From assembly GCA_030828265.1 (NCBI GenBank), contig JAURCW010000026.1:1-10394 (forward strand): a stretch of 10,394 nt of DNA, read 5' to 3'. The stretch comes from Burkholderiales bacterium (GTDB lineage: Bacteria > Pseudomonadota > Gammaproteobacteria > Burkholderiales > Burkholderiaceae_A). The position numbers and the translations under genes are program-made. Shown one piece after another: positions 7,927 to 10,394 of the stretch; the stretch's first letter is position 1; every line of letters begins with the position of its first letter. The notes below the pieces were generated by a model. It was given only the letters and a program-made list of their open reading frames with translations. It did no database searches and was not told the origin of the DNA.

Positions 7927-8742
7927 CTATTGAACAGACCAGGCCTCAAGAAAACGCGTCCAGTGTGACCCCTGAAGCGGGCGAGTGGGATCTCCAATAA
8001 GTTCTGTCAGGGCGTCACGAACCAAGGCATCTTCGCTGCGTCGGTCGGCCTCGGTGATCTCCCCGCGCATTACACGAAACCTCTGATAGAGCAGATAAGT
8101 ATTCACAACATCCGTTTCGCAATAGGCGGCCACCTGTTCGTACCTACCTTCAAGACAGGCCTGCCAGACCTTCGCGCCATCTTCCCCAAGCTTACCCGGC
8201 AGCCCACAGAGCTGGCTGACGGCATCAAGCGGTGCATTGGCCCGGCCCGTGAAGTTTGAAAGCACATCCATGAGGTCGAGATGCCGGGTGTGATAGCGGC
8301 TCAGATAGTTGTTGTATTTGAAGTCGCGGTCGTCATCGCCGGTGTCGAAATAACGGTGACCAACACAGCCACGAAAAAGGGCGCGGTGATGCAGAACCGG
8401 TGCATCAAACCCACTGCCGTTCCAGCTTACAAGCTGTGGACTGTGCTTATCAACAATACCGAAGAACTGCCGCAGCCTGTGGGACTCCTCTTCGTCAGAA
8501 GTTCCGGTTCCATCGCCCAGGCAGCGCACCTGAAAGCCCGAGGCGTCCCGAAAGGCGCAGCCAATGACCCAGACCCGCTGTAGGTAGTGCGGTAGAAAGT
8601 CGGACTGACCCTTCTCGAGCCGCTCAGCCTGAACCGCCTCCACGCCCTGGGCATCGGAGAGGTCATCGCTTATCTGGCCAAGACGACGAAGGCCTGCTAC
8701 ATCCGGAACGGTTTCAAGGTCGAAGGCAAGAATAGGAGTCAC
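7927..8742 (-). CDS. Predicted 3'-5' exonuclease, PolB-like DEDDy family
   Basis: This 271-residue protein matches the predicted PolB-like 3'-5' exonuclease family (DNA_pol_B_exo2 type). These RNase-H-fold nucleases use two metal ions to remove nucleotides from 3' ends. The three exonuclease motifs are in order: Exo I FDLETVPD (Asp8, Glu10), Exo II SWNGSGFDAPVL (Asp113) and Exo III YCETDVVNTYLLY (Tyr207 and Asp211, spacing Y-x3-D), so it is of DEDDy type. HLDLMDVL at 154-161 is another typical family segment. The catalytic set looks complete, so activity is expected. The substrate (DNA or RNA) cannot be told from sequence. No polymerase domain is attached. The start is GTG, 10 nt after the nlpD stop, with no clear Shine-Dalgarno. 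It sits where rpoS lies in many relatives and just ahead of rlmD. Confidence 0.88.
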   Translation of the reverse strand: MTPILAFDLETVPDVAGLRRLGQISDDLSDAQGVEAVQAERLEKGQSDFLPHYLQRVWVIGCAFRDASGFQVRCLGDGTGTSDEEESHRLRQFFGIVDKHSPQLVSWNGSGFDAPVLHHRALFRGCVGHRYFDTGDDDRDFKYNNYLSRYHTRHLDLMDVLSNFTGRANAPLDAVSQLCGLPGKLGEDGAKVWQACLEGRYEQVAAYCETDVVNTYLLYQRFRVMRGEITEADRRSEDALVRDALTELIGDPTRPLQGSHWTRFLEAWSVQ

Positions 8743-8752
8743 AAAGGCGACG

Positions 8753-9703
8753 CTATCGGGTGGGCAGGAAGGTCATGGGGTCCACGGGTTTACCGCCCTT
8801 TCGTACCTCAAACAAAAGCATGGGCCGATCGGCATCGGACATGCCCAGCTCTGCGATTTTTTGGCCGCGACGAACGGTCTGGCCCTCTTTCACCAGAATG
8901 GCCCGGTTGTGGGCATAGGCGGTAATGACATCTTGCTCGTGCTTCACGATGACCAAGTTACCGTAGCCACGAAGCCCGCTGCCACTGTAGACCACCTTGC
9001 CCGTCTCGGCTGCAAATATTGCCTCACCAGGCGCGCCTGCAATGGATAGGCCCTTGCTGCCCCCTTCGGCAAACCCCGAAATAATCTGCCCATTGGCTGG
9101 CCACACCCAGCCTGTTGACGCCGGTGCAATGGAGGCGAGCTCGGTCGGCGGGGAAGAGGCGACAGGCGCCGCGGGATCGGCCGTTGAAGAGGCTGCAGCC
9201 GGAGGATCCGCCATCGCGGAGGAACCCATGCCAGTGCCGCCAGCAGCCTGCGGATCGCTGGGTGGCTGGGACTGAAGAGGGCGGACGCCGACGCCCGAGC
9301 TTGGCGCGATGGGCTGAGCCTGTGCGCCTGAGGCAGGAGGGGCCGATGACTGCGCAAGCGTGGGGCCCGACCGTGGCGAGGGGTCGGCCACCCAGAGTAC
9401 CTGACCAGGCTCAATGACATTCGGATTGCTCAGCTTATTCCAGCGAGCCAAGTCCTTCCAGTCGGCATTGTGATCCACCGCAATGCTGTAGAGGGTGTCG
9501 CCCCGACGCACGCGGTATTGGCCCTTACCAACCGGCTCAAGGCTTCCCAATGGCCGACCTGTTGCGCTGCGCTGTTCGGCGGGCAGGCTACCGGGCACAG
9601 CACGGGACTCGACCGGCGCAGGGCCAGGTGAGGCGCAACTGGCCAGCAGGCCAACGCAGGCCAGCGAAAAGCAGATACGGGAAGCTCGGTCCATTAGGGT
9701 CAT
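8753..9703 (-). CDS. nlpD: NlpD-like lipoprotein: LysM plus degenerate LytM/M23 domain
   Basis: NlpD is an outer-membrane lipoprotein that activates the amidase AmiC at the septum to split peptidoglycan in daughter-cell separation. The 316 residues show a signal peptide ending in the lipobox LASC (Cys23), one LysM peptidoglycan-binding domain at about 62-105 (QYRVRRGDTLYSIA...), a long Ala/Pro/Ser-rich linker (about 108-195) and a C-terminal LytM domain from WVWPANGQI (199). The LytM domain retains the fold sequence (GEAIFAAETGKVVYSG, LRGYGNLVIVKH, AYAHN) but has lost zinc ligands: SKGLSIAG (216-223) has Lys and Ser where active enzymes have His and Asp, and MLLFEV (295-300) replaces the HxHFE motif. 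Only His265 remains. It should be a non-enzymatic activator, as E. coli NlpD is. The ATG shares ATGA with the pcm stop and has GAGG about 9 nt upstream; ATG codon 4 is an alternative. The pcm-nlpD order is classic. Confidence 0.92.
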   Translation of the reverse strand: MTLMDRASRICFSLACVGLLASCASPGPAPVESRAVPGSLPAEQRSATGRPLGSLEPVGKGQYRVRRGDTLYSIAVDHNADWKDLARWNKLSNPNVIEPGQVLWVADPSPRSGPTLAQSSAPPASGAQAQPIAPSSGVGVRPLQSQPPSDPQAAGGTGMGSSAMADPPAAASSTADPAAPVASSPPTELASIAPASTGWVWPANGQIISGFAEGGSKGLSIAGAPGEAIFAAETGKVVYSGSGLRGYGNLVIVKHEQDVITAYAHNRAILVKEGQTVRRGQKIAELGMSDADRPMLLFEVRKGGKPVDPMTFLPTR

Positions 9704-10394
9704 TTCTGTAATCCTCTCAGAATAGGCACATAAGAGACTTCGTCGAACTCACGACGCTCGTAGGTCGGTCGGTCGGCCTGGGTTTCCCCTGAAGTCACTC
9801 GAACCACGACCAGCTTCTGTCGCGGCGAGCCAATTGGGGCGACAAGTACGCCCCCAGGCTTTAATTCTCTCAATAAATCGAGAGGAATGTCGGACATACC
9901 CGCCGCAAGGAAAATGGCTTGAAACAATCCGGATCGACCTGAGGCCGTCAGGCCATCGCCATGCATCAGGTGAAGGTTCGCAAGCGCCAGGGGGAAAAGA
10001 TTGCGTCGAGCCTGCTGGTGAAGACCCAGAATTCGCTCCACCGAATAAACCTCGGCGAAGACCTTGGCCAGAACCGCCGCCTGATAGCCACAGCCGCCCC
10101 CCACCTCAAGCACCCGTCCAGGGGCCTGTTCAAAGGGAAGGTGGGTTAAGGCAAGTTCAATGGCTCGGGCAACCACATAGGGCTGGGAGATGGTCTGAGA
10201 ATGACCGATGGGCAGGGCGGAGTCTTCGTAGGCCCGACTGGCCAGAGCGGCATCAACAAACTGATGGCGCGGCACAGACGCCATGGCCTTAAGCACCAGG
10301 GGATTCTGAATGCCCTGATCGCGCAGACGCTGAATCATGCGTTCGCGCAGTCGATCGCTGGCAAGGCCTGGGGTGGGCTCCCGCACCGGGCTGG
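9700..10394 (-). CDS. pcm: Protein-L-isoaspartate O-methyltransferase (5' end at window edge uncertain)
   Basis: Pcm transfers a methyl group from SAM to abnormal L-isoaspartyl residues, starting repair of age-damaged proteins in the cytoplasm. From a GTG at 10386 the product is 228 residues. It aligns to the whole E. coli enzyme: RLRDQGIQNPLVLKAMASVPRHQFVDAAL (20-48), the active-site region ALPIGHSQTISQPYVVA (57-73), SAM motif I LEVGGGCGYQAAVLA (93-107), SVERI (115-119), HGDG (142-145) and the terminal VSYVPILRG (218-226). The frame is still open through the last 8 bases, so the true start may lie outside; surE, which commonly precedes or overlaps pcm, would be the expected neighbour. The stop overlaps the nlpD start by 4 nt. 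Motif I reads GGGCGYQ where E. coli has GTGSGYQ; this keeps the glycines and probably function. Confidence 0.94.
   Translation of the reverse strand, partial: SPVREPTPGLASDRLRERMIQRLRDQGIQNPLVLKAMASVPRHQFVDAALASRAYEDSALPIGHSQTISQPYVVARAIELALTHLPFEQAPGRVLEVGGGCGYQAAVLAKVFAEVYSVERILGLHQQARRNLFPLALANLHLMHGDGLTASGRSGLFQAIFLAAGMSDIPLDLLRELKPGGVLVAPIGSPRQKLVVVRVTSGETQADRPTYERREFDEVSYVPILRGLQK

Noticed and set aside
9834..10292. Plus-strand open frame of 152 codons opposite pcm
   Set aside because: The translation is Pro/Arg-rich low-complexity typical of an antisense shadow; pcm on the other strand is certain.

Overview
This window is a gene-dense stretch of bacterial chromosome holding conserved housekeeping genes. 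Gene content and protein signatures point to a betaproteobacterium, probably Burkholderiales. The clues are the long-form IspG with the NTDTAD signature, the order ndk-rlmN-ispG-hisS-yfgM-bamB, and the pcm-nlpD pair. G+C is high (roughly 60% judged by eye, not counted). I see no mobile element, CRISPR array, tRNA, rRNA or phage gene, and I do not see a novel defence or biosynthetic system.

Left block (1-5489, all minus strand, transcribed right to left): ndk, rlmN, ispG, hisS, a yfgM-like gene and bamB (its 3' end runs off the left edge). After a 45-nt gap between ndk and rlmN, every junction overlaps: 8 nt, 4 nt, 8 nt and 1 nt. This is almost certainly one translationally coupled operon. It joins nucleotide balancing (Ndk), 23S rRNA/tRNA methylation (RlmN), isoprenoid synthesis (IspG), tRNA charging (HisS), an inner-membrane periplasmic chaperone-like protein (YfgM) and outer-membrane protein assembly (BamB). 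The pilF and rodZ genes that sit between rlmN and ispG in many relatives are absent here.

Centre (5490-6516): a 194-bp divergent intergenic region contains a plausible plus-strand promoter and a perfect 8-bp inverted repeat upstream of ndk. The only plus-strand gene, a seven-helix Bax-inhibitor-1/YccA family membrane protein, follows it and ends at a clear intrinsic terminator.

Right block (6517-10394, minus strand): pcm (start at or beyond the right edge), nlpD, a PolB-like DEDDy 3'-5' exonuclease and rlmD, with junctions of -4, +10 and +6 nt. In many proteobacteria nlpD is followed by rpoS. Here the exonuclease and the rRNA methyltransferase RlmD occupy that position. The NlpD LytM domain lacks almost all zinc ligands and should be a non-catalytic amidase activator.

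The points most worth a second look are the two missing neighbours (pilF/rodZ and rpoS), a possible start-codon-occluding hairpin between ndk and rlmN, the inverted repeat upstream of ndk, and the degenerate NlpD. All are modest in interest.
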